From NCBI RefSeq assembly GCF_004216855.1, contig NZ_SGXT01000013.1, positions 310,001 to 374,000 of the forward strand: a stretch of 64,000 bases of DNA. The letters are read 5' to 3'. This DNA is from Microcella alkaliphila (GTDB taxonomy: Bacteria > Actinomycetota > Actinomycetes > Actinomycetales > Microbacteriaceae). The notes beneath the pieces are model-generated. The model made no database searches. It was not told the DNA's origin and worked only from the letters and a program-made list of their open reading frames with translations. Made by a program: the position numbers and the translations under genes. The stretch's first letter is position 1, and each line of letters opens with the position of its first letter. Of the stretch, positions 23,879-32,997 are shown one piece after another.

Positions 23879-24544
23879 TCAGTCGACCTCACTGTCGGCG
23901 TCGGCCTCGGCTCGCGGCTGGGTGAGGCTCGTCGCCCACTGGTAGAACACCTGCTTGCCGGGCTCAGTGTTGTCCACGTGCTCGTCGACGCCACGCGCGA
24001 GCAGGTCGCTGAGTCCGCGCACGATCGCGTCGAGGTCGTCGTGGGGGGCGGTGAGGGCGAGGCCCGCGGTGAATGACGAGATGACGGCCGACAGTCGAAA
24101 CGCGTCGATGTCTCGCCGCACCATGCCGGCCTCCTGGAGAGCCTCGATGAGCTCGCCGCGCACGCCGATCTGGGGCACGTAGCGGAACGACGAGTTGTTG
24201 CGCATGATCGCGTTGAGCGCGCTGCGGTCGATGATGAAGAGCGTGCGCGCGAGAGGCCGCTCGTAGAGCGCGGTGAGGATGTAGAGGTACACCCGCGACA
24301 GCAGCCCTCCGCGGGGGTCGCGCTCGATGTTGTCGACGATGCTCGAATAGATGCGCTGGAACTCGCGGTTCAGCATGCTGACCAAGACGTCACCGCTCGA
24401 GTCGTACACCGTCTCAATCTCGCTCACCGGGTAGCCCGACTTTTCGCTGATCGACTTCATGGTGACCGCGTCATAGCCGTCATTCACGATGATGTCTACT
24501 GCAGCATCAAGGACTCGGGTCACGTCGGTCACGGAGTTCGTCAT
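23879..24544 (-). CDS. TetR-family transcriptional regulator
   Basis: The 221-residue protein has a TetR-like N-terminal DNA-binding domain: VLDAAVDIIVNDGYDAVTMK then SISEKSGYPVSEIETVYDSS (about 10-49), where the usual turn and recognition helix are visible although the typical YxxF reads ETVYDS. The rest is an all-helical ligand domain ending in an acidic tail. A perfect 12-bp palindrome lies 61 bp upstream of its start (24605-24616) and could be its own operator. It stands alone; targets are not evident, but the lipoprotein gene divergent from it is a candidate. Confidence 0.82.
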   Translation of the reverse strand: MTNSVTDVTRVLDAAVDIIVNDGYDAVTMKSISEKSGYPVSEIETVYDSSGDVLVSMLNREFQRIYSSIVDNIERDPRGGLLSRVYLYILTALYERPLARTLFIIDRSALNAIMRNNSSFRYVPQIGVRGELIEALQEAGMVRRDIDAFRLSAVISSFTAGLALTAPHDDLDAIVRGLSDLLARGVDEHVDNTEPGKQVFYQWATSLTQPRAEADADSEVD

Positions 24545-24604
24545 GGATGGCGGGCTCTCTCGGGGGCTGGTGGTCCTTCGATACTAAGCGGGCAGATAGA
24601 CCAG

Positions 24605-24616
24605 TGGGTCGACCCA
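24605..24616. promoter_or_regulatory. Palindrome TGGGTCGACCCA, candidate TetR operator
   Basis: A perfect 12-bp inverted repeat sits between the divergent TetR and lipoprotein genes. TetR regulators commonly bind such sites beside their own gene. The assignment is by position only. Confidence 0.4.
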
Positions 24617-24772
24617 TTTGGGGGGACAGTCGAAGTTGTCTGGGTACGTTCACAGTGCGGAGAGGTCGGGGTGAGGGATGCCCGCTCCTCACCACCTGCT
24701 GCGGCGCCGCCATTCCTCGCAGGTGTGGACACCTCGCCAAGGCGTGGAGGGGTGCCGTCTACGGTGTCGCGC

Positions 24773-25342
24773 ATGCCCCGACGTTCTCTCACCCTCCGTG
24801 TTGCCGCGACACTCGCCGCACTCACCCTCGGAGCGAGCCTCACCGCCTGCGCCGACACGACGCGCATCCCGCCCGCCCCGACCGACACGGGCGCCGCCGA
24901 GCCCCTGTTCGCGTCGGACGAAGAGGCGCTCGCCGCCGCGGTCGAGGCGTACGAGGAGTACGCAGCCGTTGTCGACGCGCTCCTGATGGGACGCGAACCG
25001 AGCGTGCCTCTCGAAGCAGTAGCGTCGGGAGCACTTGTGGAACAAACGTTGGAGGACGTGGCTGAGTTTGCAGAGCTTGGCTGGGTAATCACAGAAGGCC
25101 GACAAACCCTGAATCCTCGACTGCAGTCTCGACAGCCCGTAGGCGACGGTGGCGAGCTGGTCGTCCTCTACTTTTGCGAAGATGTTTCTCAGGTCGATGT
25201 CATTGATTCTGCGGGCGAGTCCGTTGTCAACGAAGACCGCGATCCGTTCACGCCGTTTGAGGCGACGATCCGGCTGGAATCAGGAGATGAGCCATTGGTC
25301 CTCGAACGGCGCGTTTGGGAAGGTAGCGGTATATGCATCTAG
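24773..25342 (+). CDS. Small secreted lipoprotein of unknown function
   Basis: The 189-residue protein starts MPRRSLTLRVAATLAALTLG and has a lipobox LTAC with Cys26. The mature part is acidic at first (ASDEEALAAAVEAYEEYAAV), a pattern common in actinobacterial lipoproteins next to cell-surface proteins. ATG 24773 is preferred because TACGGT lies 7 nt upstream (leaderless type). From about 25000 the DNA has noticeably more A and T than the flanks. The stop overlaps the next gene by 10 bp, so both are likely co-translated. Confidence 0.75.
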   Translation: MPRRSLTLRVAATLAALTLGASLTACADTTRIPPAPTDTGAAEPLFASDEEALAAAVEAYEEYAAVVDALLMGREPSVPLEAVASGALVEQTLEDVAEFAELGWVITEGRQTLNPRLQSRQPVGDGGELVVLYFCEDVSQVDVIDSAGESVVNEDRDPFTPFEATIRLESGDEPLVLERRVWEGSGICI

Positions 25343-26244
25343 CTGCGCTCATCGTGGCAGGAGCACTGATTTTCCCTTCCGCAGCAATTCCAGGCGCGAA
25401 CGAGTGCCCTCGGTCTTCACAGTTGACGGGGGGTTGCTCCAGCTCCACGGGCGAGATTCGTGGTCAAGGCGTGGAATTGACTGGGCAGTCCAACTCCGGC
25501 AGCCAAACGGGACAAGGGTCGAGCAGCGGCGGCGGATCGGGAGCTGACTCTGCAGACTCGACTTCTTCCGGCACGTCGTCTGAAGGGTTCGGCTCCGCCC
25601 CAGCGAATCCGGTCTACCGACCGCTGAACCCCGCGCGCTTCGGCACGACCGACATTCGATGCGTCATCACGGTTGGCGGCCGCTGCGAAGTCCCATTCAT
25701 CGGTAATGCACAGACGGAAGACGAAGACGCTGTCCTCGACGCCGGCGATTCACTGACCGTCGTCACGATCAGCGACATCGCCAGCTTCGCTCCTCGCGCC
25801 GCAGTCCAGTTCATGCAACCCGACCGCTGGATGGTCGTCGGTTTACCCACCAACTTCTACGCGCAGATCGACCGCCACGTCGTGTCCGGCACCCTGCTCG
25901 GGCAGCCCGCCGACGTGCGCTTCACCCCGCGCGCCTACAACTGGAGCTACGGCGACGGCACGACCGCGCTTCGCGGAACGCCCGGCAACACGTGGCAGGC
26001 ACTCGGGCTCGCCGAGTTCGACCCCACCGCCACAAGCCACGTGTACACCGCCGAAGGCACATACGTGATCGACCTCACCGTGCTTTACACCGCCGAATAC
26101 CGCTGGGCCGGCGGCGCGTGGACGCCTATCGCCGGCCACGTCGAACTGCCCGCCAACAGGCTCGTCGCCCAGGCCACGTCTGACGCCGTCACCGTCCTCG
26201 TCGACCGCGACTGCGGGCGGGCACCCGTCGGCCCCGGCTGCTGA
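25333..26244 (+). CDS. Secreted PKD-like domain protein, hypothetical
   Basis: The 303-residue protein has a short hydrophobic start (MHLAALIVAGALIFPSAAIP), then a low-complexity Ser/Gly/Thr linker (about 35-88) and a mature domain with YNWSYGDGTT and SHVYTAEGTYVIDLTVLYTA. These resemble the W-x-F/Y-GDG and H-x-Y...G-x-Y-x-V-x-L core of PKD/Ig-like folds. Paired Cys near 25 and 38, 108 and 115, and a C-terminal DCGRAPVGPGC may form disulfides. The 5' third is lower in GC than the 3' part, suggesting a mosaic. It overlaps the lipoprotein gene by 10 bp. Similar pairs occur in related bacteria, but their role is unknown to me. Confidence 0.7.
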   Translation: MHLAALIVAGALIFPSAAIPGANECPRSSQLTGGCSSSTGEIRGQGVELTGQSNSGSQTGQGSSSGGGSGADSADSTSSGTSSEGFGSAPANPVYRPLNPARFGTTDIRCVITVGGRCEVPFIGNAQTEDEDAVLDAGDSLTVVTISDIASFAPRAAVQFMQPDRWMVVGLPTNFYAQIDRHVVSGTLLGQPADVRFTPRAYNWSYGDGTTALRGTPGNTWQALGLAEFDPTATSHVYTAEGTYVIDLTVLYTAEYRWAGGAWTPIAGHVELPANRLVAQATSDAVTVLVDRDCGRAPVGPGC

Positions 26245-26369
26245 CACCACCCGCACGACCGGCCCTCGCCGCCGACGACTTAGCGAACCGTCGGAGACCG
26301 CTCAGACGCGGCAAATAACATGCCAAGGTTGACGGACCACGCTGGACGCGGCGAAAGGACACACCACCC

Positions 26370-27668
26370 ATGAGCAACACGCCCGAACAGCCCGCCGCGC
26401 CTGCTGACCCCGCCGCCGCGCCCGTGCATCCCGCCCACTCGGCGAACCCCCCGCAACGTCGCTCGCTGCTCCCCGTCGTCGCCGCGCTCGCCGTCGGTGC
26501 CCTCATCGGCGGTGCCGCCGGAGGCGGCGTTGTCGCCGCCCTCTACGGCGGCCAGTCCGGCATCATCACCAGCGGCGGCAACCCCACCACCGTCACCGTC
26601 AACAACCCCGACAACGCCACCGAAGTGACCGGCGTCGTCGCGCGCGCCATGCCCTCCATCGTGACCCTCAGCGTCAGCGCCACCAACGGCGCCGCCGGCA
26701 GCGGCTCCGGCGTGATCCTGAGCGACGACGGCTACGTGCTCACCAACTCGCACGTTGCCACCCTCGATGGCGCGACCACCGAACCCACCATCCGGGTCAC
26801 GACCCACGACGGACGCATCTGGAACGCCACCCTCGTCGGCGCCGACCCGATCGCCGACCTCGCCGTCGTTCGACTCGAAGGCGCGACCGGCTTGCAGCCC
26901 ATCGAATTTGGCGACTCCGACGCCCTCAACGTCGGCGACCGTGCCATCGCCATCGGCGCGCCGCTTGGGCTGAGCGGCACCGTCACCAACGGCATCGTGT
27001 CGGCCCTCAACCGCTCAATCACCGTGCGCTCCTCCGCCGTGCCCGATGCGCCCAGCGAGATGGCGCCCGACGACGGCGACACCGAGGGCGACCTCGACGA
27101 AGCCCCGCCCTTCGACTTCTGGAACTTCGCGCCCCCCGGCGACGCCGAACCGCAGCGCCGCCCCAGTGCCCCCATCTCCCTGAGCGTCATCCAGACCGAT
27201 GCCGCCATCAACCCCGGCAACTCCGGCGGTGCCCTCCTCGACAGCGACGGGCGCCTCATCGGCATCAACGTCGCCATCGCCACCGCGGGAGGAACGTCCA
27301 CAGCCGGCAGCATCGGCGTCGGCTTCTCAATCCCCGCCAACTTCGCCCAGCGCATCGCCACCGAACTCATCGAAACCGGCCGCGCAAGCCACGGGCTGCT
27401 CGGCGCCACCGTCACCGACGCATCCAACACGGCAACAAGCCCGGTGGTCGGAGCGCTCATCGACCAGGTGAGCCCCGGCGGCCCAGCCGAACTCGCGGGC
27501 CTCCGCGCCGGCGACATCGTCACCGAATTCAACGGGGTGCCCATCACCAACCGCATTGACTTGACGGCCCAGGTCAGGGTACTCGCGGGAGGCGACGACG
27601 CGACACTCGTCTATGTCCGCGGCGGCCAGGCGCGTGAGGTGCGCGTCACCCTCGACGAACTGCAGTAG
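26370..27668 (+). CDS. HtrA/DegP-like membrane-anchored serine protease with PDZ domain
   Basis: The 432-residue S1C protease has a proline-rich cytoplasmic tail (1-30), one membrane helix (about 32-57), a trypsin-like domain with His128 (LTNSHVA), Asp163 (IADLAVVRL) and Ser285 (NPGNSGGALL), and one C-terminal PDZ domain (about 345-430, LIDQVSPGGPAELAGLRAGD). A loop of some 50 residues (about 220-268), rich in Asp, Glu and Pro, is inserted before the catalytic Ser and may be regulatory. GAAAGGA lies ahead of the ATG. It probably degrades or senses misfolded proteins outside the membrane. Confidence 0.92.
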   Translation: MSNTPEQPAAPADPAAAPVHPAHSANPPQRRSLLPVVAALAVGALIGGAAGGGVVAALYGGQSGIITSGGNPTTVTVNNPDNATEVTGVVARAMPSIVTLSVSATNGAAGSGSGVILSDDGYVLTNSHVATLDGATTEPTIRVTTHDGRIWNATLVGADPIADLAVVRLEGATGLQPIEFGDSDALNVGDRAIAIGAPLGLSGTVTNGIVSALNRSITVRSSAVPDAPSEMAPDDGDTEGDLDEAPPFDFWNFAPPGDAEPQRRPSAPISLSVIQTDAAINPGNSGGALLDSDGRLIGINVAIATAGGTSTAGSIGVGFSIPANFAQRIATELIETGRASHGLLGATVTDASNTATSPVVGALIDQVSPGGPAELAGLRAGDIVTEFNGVPITNRIDLTAQVRVLAGGDDATLVYVRGGQAREVRVTLDELQ

Positions 27669-27693
27669 CCGCCGCACCCGCTAGATTCGGGGA

Positions 27694-28746
27694 ATGGGCG
27701 GGCCCGACACACAGCGCAGCGGCGTGAGCTACGTCATGCCGGTGTACAACGAGATCGCCTACATCGACGACGCCATCGACAGCGTGCTCGCCCAGCAGTA
27801 CGACGGGCCCACCGAGCTGGTGCTCGCTCTCGGGCCGTCCACCGACGGGACCAGTGAGCGTGTCCGCCAGCGCGCCGACGCCGACCCGCGCATCCGCATC
27901 GTCGACAACCCCGACATGGCGATCCCGATCGGGCTCAACCGGGCGATTCGCGCATCCCGTTACCCGATCGTCGTGCGCGTCGACGCGCACACGGAGCTGA
28001 GCGAGGGATACACCGCCACCGGCGTCGCCACGCTCGAGCGCACCGGTGCCGTCAGCGTCGGCGGCGTCATGGTCGCGAACGGCCGCACCACGTTCCAGCG
28101 CGCCGTCGCCCGCGCCTACAACAGTCCGCTCGGTCTCGGCGGCGCGAGCTACCACACGGGCGGCGAGGAGGGTCCGGCCGAGAGCGCCTACCTCGGCATC
28201 ATGCGTCGCGACGAGCTGCTCGACATCGGGCTGTACGACGAAGAGATCAACCGCGGCGAAGACTGGGAACTCAACAAACGCCTGCGCGACGCCGGCCACA
28301 TCGTCTGGCTCGACCCCGCGCTTCGCGTCACCTACTGGCCACGCGACACGTGGCGGAAGCTGGCCCGCCAGTTCCGCGCGACCGGCATCTGGCGCGGAGA
28401 ACTCGTGCGCCGCGCCGGCGGCCGCAGCCCGCTGCGCTACTACGCGCCGCCCGCCCTCGTCGCCGCCAGCGCGTTCAGCGTGCTCGGGCTCATCGCTCTC
28501 GCCCTCGGTCTGCTCGCCCCCGACACCGGGCCCGTCGCCCTCGCGGTGATCACCGCGCCGACGGCGCTCTACCTGCTGCTACTGCTCAGCCTCATCGTCG
28601 CGCCGCTCGGCGGTTCCACCGCGCGCGATCGGCTCGCGTTTGTCGGCGTCATAGCCACGATGCACTTTGCGTGGGGTGCCGGCTTCATCGGCGGGGCACT
28701 GTTTGGGGCGCGCGGCTCTGTCGACCGGTCGCGCACCGAATCCTGA
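27694..28746 (+). CDS. GT2-family glycosyltransferase with C-terminal membrane segments
   Basis: The 350-residue inverting GT-A enzyme reads VSYVMPVYNEIAYIDDAIDS at the start. The metal/nucleotide acidic motif is VRVDAHTE, and RGEDWELNKRLRDAGHIVWL supplies the ED motif. Three hydrophobic helices fill about 250-335. It resembles ExoA-like and succinoglycan-type transferases. TAGATT ends 6 nt before its ATG, so it is probably leaderless. It is convergent with the double TagF-like gene and may add sugars to the same wall polymer (inference). Confidence 0.85.
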   Translation: MGGPDTQRSGVSYVMPVYNEIAYIDDAIDSVLAQQYDGPTELVLALGPSTDGTSERVRQRADADPRIRIVDNPDMAIPIGLNRAIRASRYPIVVRVDAHTELSEGYTATGVATLERTGAVSVGGVMVANGRTTFQRAVARAYNSPLGLGGASYHTGGEEGPAESAYLGIMRRDELLDIGLYDEEINRGEDWELNKRLRDAGHIVWLDPALRVTYWPRDTWRKLARQFRATGIWRGELVRRAGGRSPLRYYAPPALVAASAFSVLGLIALALGLLAPDTGPVALAVITAPTALYLLLLLSLIVAPLGGSTARDRLAFVGVIATMHFAWGAGFIGGALFGARGSVDRSRTES

Positions 28747-28767
28747 CCGGGGCGGTCCTCGACCGGC

Positions 28768-31560
28768 TCAGTCGAGCATCCCCTCGGCGAAGATGCGGTC
28801 GACGACGCGCGCGGACGCGTGACCGTCGTCGAGGGGCGCGAAACGCGCGCGCCAGTCGGCGCGGCGCCGCCCCCACACGGTCGCATCCGGATGCTCGCCC
28901 CGCGCCAGCGTCGCCAGCACCAACAGCAACGCATCGCGGTCCGACGCGGTCGGGCCCGGGAAGTCGGCCGTCACGTCGAAGTAGAACCCGCGCAACTGTT
29001 CGCGGTACTTCTCAAGGTCGGGGGTAAAAAGCACGAGCGGCGCCTCCGTCGTGATCGCGTCGAACATGATCGACGAGTAGTCGGTGACAATGACGTCGGC
29101 GGCGACGAGGAGCTCGCTCATGTCGGGGTAGGTGGTGACGTCGATGAGGCCGGGCGCGCGCCGGTCGGCACCCCCGCGCAGGGTGCGGCTGTGCCCGCGC
29201 ACCAGCACCACATGGTCGATGCCGATCGTGCCATCCAGTGCCGGGGCGATGCTCGGCAGGTCGAGGTAGTCGACGATGTCGTCGGCGTCATCGCGCCACG
29301 TCGGGGCGTACAGCACGGCGCGCTGACCCGGTCTGAGGCCGATCCGGCGCCGAATCGCCTCGCGGTCGTCTGAGACGAGCACGTCGTCGCGCGGATAGCC
29401 CTCCACCCATAAAGGCCCGGTGAAGGCGTAGGCGCGGCGAAAGATCTCGGCGGCGTAGTCGTTTTGGGCGAGCAGGACGTCCCACCGTCGTGACTCGCGT
29501 CGCACGGCCAGCCGGGTGCGCAGCCCAACGCCGTCCCTGTCGAGTGCCAAGCGCTTCAGCATCGTGCCGTGCCAGGTCTGCAGCACGCGTTGGTGGGGGC
29601 GGGGCTTCCAGCGTTTGCGCATCCAGTCGTTGACGACGATGAGCCGCGCGGCCGCGCGCACCCGCCACCACTCGTCTGAGCCCTCCACGACGGCAATCGC
29701 GCCGTCAGGTACGGCCACCGAGCGGTCGACCACGCTCCAGTAGCGGGGGACGTCGGGGCGGCGGGCCGCGAGCTCGCGGTCGATCGCGAGCGGATTGCAG
29801 GCGGCTGACTGCGAGTAGAAGCTCTCGAACATGACCGCGTTCTCGGGGGTCGGCCGGGCGCGGCGGTAGGCGCGCTCGCGCTGACGTTGCGCTCCGGGGG
29901 CGCGCTCGTCGTCGGTGAGTGGCGCGGCGACACGGACGACGAGGCCACCCGACTCGCTGGCAACGTCGCACCGCATCAGGCCCGTCGTGAGCGGCGACGG
30001 CGGGACGGTGGTCACCGCGACCCGCCCCGACTCGTGCACCGCGTTCGCGGCCCGCCACTGCAGCCGATAGGTGCCGCTGACCGGGGCTAGCCCGGTTCGG
30101 CCCCACCGCTCACGAACGAGCGGAATCGACACACTCAGACGCCCATCACGGGTCATCATGTTCGCCTCGAGACGCATGCGCGGCCCAACCGCTGCGAGCG
30201 ACTCGAGTTCGACCTCGCTCGACCCCTCGAGGCGTAGAGCGTCGCCGTCGAGCGTGATGCGGTCGATGGTCACGGCGGGCCGTGAGTCGGGCAGCGGCGG
30301 GGCCGGTACCGGTCGGCCCGCGACCAGCGCGTCAATCGCCTCCAGCACGCGCACTGTCGCCCCACCTGCCGGGTGATCAACGTGCTCGTCGCGCAGCCAG
30401 CGCGTGTGCTCGGCGACGGTGTGCGCGAAAGGAGTGCGTGCATCCCGAAGCTGATCGAGCTGGTCGAGCGTCGCCCGCCAGCTAGTGACATGGCGGCCGC
30501 CGGTGAATTCCGCGTAGGGCATGTACAGGCCACGGGTCGCAAGGTAGGTCGCCACGTCGGGGGCGAAGAACACGCTCGGCACGCCCGCGATTGCGCCGTC
30601 AAACGCAATCGACGAGTAGTCGGTGACGATCGCGTCGAGCGCCGGGATGACCGGGGTGACGTCCGCGATGACATCGCGTCCGATCAGTCGAACCCTCGCA
30701 CTCAGCGCAGGGCCGCCGGCGTACGAGCCTGCTCCCAGCGGATGCGATCGCACGAGCAGTGTCGTGTCCGTCCTCTCGCACCACGCCGCGATCGCCGCCC
30801 ACTCCTCCTCGCTCGGGATCGCCGGGTCGAGCGCGCCGTCGCGCCACGTCGGCGCGTAGAGCACGACCGAGCCGGCCGGCAATGCGCCGATGGCGGCCTC
30901 GATTCGGCCGCGCGCATCCCGTCGTCGAGATTCGGCGTCGCCCGTCGTGAGCACGTCGTCGCGCGGCTCGCCGAGAGCGACCACCCGCTCAGCCGGAATA
31001 CCAAACCCACTGCGGATGCGCGTCGCCACCAGCTCAGACGCCACCGGAAACAGCGAAATGCCCCGCCCGGCGCGCCGGTACAGCGCCGCCATGAGCCGCC
31101 GCGCCCCGGGCAGCGACCCGACGAGGGGGAGGCTTAGTGCTGCTGAGGTATCGAGGTGCAGTCGTTTCAGCGGGATGCCGTGCCAGAGCTGCACCACGGT
31201 GGCGCCGCGCGTGCCGAAACGGTTGACGTCGCCGGCGCCGTGAGTGATGACGACGACGCGGGCGCGCAGGGTTGCCCAGAGACCGCGCGGTCCGCGCTTC
31301 AATTCGCTGCGCATGCCGCGGGCGCGCGCCTCGTCGCGCTCCGTCGCGGACGAGGCGAGCCACAGGTGGTCAGCGCCGTCGGCACGGGTGACGGCCGCGT
31401 CGTAGAGAGCGAGAGCGCCCTCGCCGAGACCGATGCCGCTGCCGTACACCCACCGTCTCGATGAGCGGGGCACGACGGCGGCCGCGAGCCAGCCCGCCGC
31501 GTAGAGCGGAGCGCGGGCGAGCACCCGGGCGTTGCCGGCGCTGAACGTGAAGCTGGCCAT
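28768..31560 (-). CDS. Tandem-domain CDP-glycerol glycerophosphotransferase-like (TagF-type) polymerase
   Basis: This 930-residue protein has two GT-B TagF-like domains. The first (about 80-420) shows VVQLWHGIPLKRLHLDTS, VLYAPTWRDG, VRSHPLG and IVTDYSSIAFDGAIAGVPSV. The second (about 600-925) shows VLQTWHGTMLKRLALDRDG, VLYAPTWRDD, VRGHSRT and IVTDYSSIMFDAITTEAPLV. The repeated WHGxxLKRL, YAPTWRD and TDYSSIxFD motifs are the family hallmarks of enzymes that transfer polyol phosphates from CDP-polyols. A beta-rich segment (about 440-560) joins them. A double enzyme could be a primase plus polymerase. ATG 31560 is chosen as the family N-terminus MASFTFSAGN begins there. Confidence 0.85.
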   Translation of the reverse strand: MASFTFSAGNARVLARAPLYAAGWLAAAVVPRSSRRWVYGSGIGLGEGALALYDAAVTRADGADHLWLASSATERDEARARGMRSELKRGPRGLWATLRARVVVITHGAGDVNRFGTRGATVVQLWHGIPLKRLHLDTSAALSLPLVGSLPGARRLMAALYRRAGRGISLFPVASELVATRIRSGFGIPAERVVALGEPRDDVLTTGDAESRRRDARGRIEAAIGALPAGSVVLYAPTWRDGALDPAIPSEEEWAAIAAWCERTDTTLLVRSHPLGAGSYAGGPALSARVRLIGRDVIADVTPVIPALDAIVTDYSSIAFDGAIAGVPSVFFAPDVATYLATRGLYMPYAEFTGGRHVTSWRATLDQLDQLRDARTPFAHTVAEHTRWLRDEHVDHPAGGATVRVLEAIDALVAGRPVPAPPLPDSRPAVTIDRITLDGDALRLEGSSEVELESLAAVGPRMRLEANMMTRDGRLSVSIPLVRERWGRTGLAPVSGTYRLQWRAANAVHESGRVAVTTVPPSPLTTGLMRCDVASESGGLVVRVAAPLTDDERAPGAQRQRERAYRRARPTPENAVMFESFYSQSAACNPLAIDRELAARRPDVPRYWSVVDRSVAVPDGAIAVVEGSDEWWRVRAAARLIVVNDWMRKRWKPRPHQRVLQTWHGTMLKRLALDRDGVGLRTRLAVRRESRRWDVLLAQNDYAAEIFRRAYAFTGPLWVEGYPRDDVLVSDDREAIRRRIGLRPGQRAVLYAPTWRDDADDIVDYLDLPSIAPALDGTIGIDHVVLVRGHSRTLRGGADRRAPGLIDVTTYPDMSELLVAADVIVTDYSSIMFDAITTEAPLVLFTPDLEKYREQLRGFYFDVTADFPGPTASDRDALLLVLATLARGEHPDATVWGRRRADWRARFAPLDDGHASARVVDRIFAEGMLD

Positions 31561-31689
31561 CGGGCCGATTCTTCCACGCGGGTGGACGGCGCGACCGCTC
31601 ATTCACCCGAGCGGGAGCCGTCGCTACGACTCGGTAACGGTGTCGGCGAATGGTCAGGAGAGCCTCACCGGGCTTGCGAGAATCGACGG

Positions 31690-32997
31690 GTGAACGTGGG
31701 GGAACAGCTGAAAACCGCGCGCCGGGTGATCTCCCGGTTGCTTCGGCAGCGCCGCAATCGCCTGCTGATGGACAAGCGCATGGCGGAGGTCGACCTGACC
31801 CTGCCGAACGACGTCGAGGTCGCCGTCTACTTCGCCGACGGTGTCGTCAACCTCTACCAGGTGCGCCAGTGGTTCGCGCCCCTCGCCGAGCTCGCGAAGA
31901 CTCGTCGGGTCGCGATCATCACGCGCAGCCCCGGCGCCACCCTCGCTCTGCTCGATGAAAGCCCGGTGCCCGTCGCGTACTGCCGCACGGTGCTCGACCT
32001 CGAGCAGTTCGTGGCGCAGAATCCGACGCGCATCGTGATGTACGTCAACCAGAACGCCAAGAACTTCCAGATGTTCCGCTACGGACGCATGTGGCACGTG
32101 TTCATCAACCACGGCGAGTCCGACAAGATGTACATGACCACCAACCAGTACAAGGCGTACGACTACGCGTTCATCGCCGGCCAGGCCGCGCACGACCGCC
32201 TGAGCAAGGTGCTCTGGGGGTACGGCCTCGAGACGCGGGCCCTGCGCATCGGCCGCCCCCAGGCTGATCACTTCGCGGGAGAGCTTCCCTACACGCCCGA
32301 CGATCGAACTGTCGTGCTGTACGCGCCCACTTGGGAGGGCGATCGCCCCGCAGCCTCGTACGGCTCGATCGCCAGCCACGGTGAGGCGATCGTGTCGGCG
32401 CTGCTCGCCACGGGTCGCCACCGCGTGATTTACCGGCCGCACCCGCGAAGCGGCGTGCTCGACCGTGACTACGGCCAGGCCCACCGCCGCATCGTGCAGG
32501 CGATCGAGCAGGCGAACGCGAGCGACCCGGCCGCGCAGCACATCTTCGACGACGGACCAAGCCTCGGCTGGCAGCTCGCCGCCGCTGACGTCGCGATCTG
32601 CGACATCTCGGCGATGATCTACGACCGCCTGGCGACGGGAAAGCCCCTGCTCGTGACGAGGCCGCTATCGGCGGATGCTCTCGTCGACACGGGCGGGTAC
32701 CTTTCGGCATGCGAGTGGCTGACCGCCGACGCGGCATCGGAGGTCGTTCCGGCGCTCGACCGTGTGCTCACCGACGCCGACGCACACGCCGCACTGCAGC
32801 ACTGGGCGTCGCACTACTTCGGCGACACGACGCCAGGGGCTGCGACCGCACGCTTCCACGCGGCGATCGATCAGCTAATCGACGAGTGGCACGCGGCCGA
32901 ACGGGAGCACCGCCGCGACCCGGTCGTACTCGGCACCGAGCACGACGCCGACGACCCGCTCGACGACGAAGCGCTCAGCGACCGAGCCGTCGTTTAG
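31690..32997 (+). CDS. CDP-glycerol glycerophosphotransferase-like (single TagF-type domain)
   Basis: The 435-residue protein has one TagF/TarB-like domain with VFINHGESDKMYMTTNQYKA (in place of WHGxxLKRL), TVVLYAPTWEGDRPAASYGS, VIYRPHPRSG and AICDISAMIYDRLATGKPLL (in place of TDYSS). The altered motifs set it apart from the neighbouring double enzyme, so it probably uses a different acceptor or donor. GTG 31690 is chosen because GAGAAT ends 6 nt upstream (leaderless pattern). It is divergent from the double TagF-like gene, and its acidic C-terminus overlaps the convergent EcsC-like gene by 23 bp. Confidence 0.82.
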   Translation: MNVGEQLKTARRVISRLLRQRRNRLLMDKRMAEVDLTLPNDVEVAVYFADGVVNLYQVRQWFAPLAELAKTRRVAIITRSPGATLALLDESPVPVAYCRTVLDLEQFVAQNPTRIVMYVNQNAKNFQMFRYGRMWHVFINHGESDKMYMTTNQYKAYDYAFIAGQAAHDRLSKVLWGYGLETRALRIGRPQADHFAGELPYTPDDRTVVLYAPTWEGDRPAASYGSIASHGEAIVSALLATGRHRVIYRPHPRSGVLDRDYGQAHRRIVQAIEQANASDPAAQHIFDDGPSLGWQLAAADVAICDISAMIYDRLATGKPLLVTRPLSADALVDTGGYLSACEWLTADAASEVVPALDRVLTDADAHAALQHWASHYFGDTTPGAATARFHAAIDQLIDEWHAAEREHRRDPVVLGTEHDADDPLDDEALSDRAVV

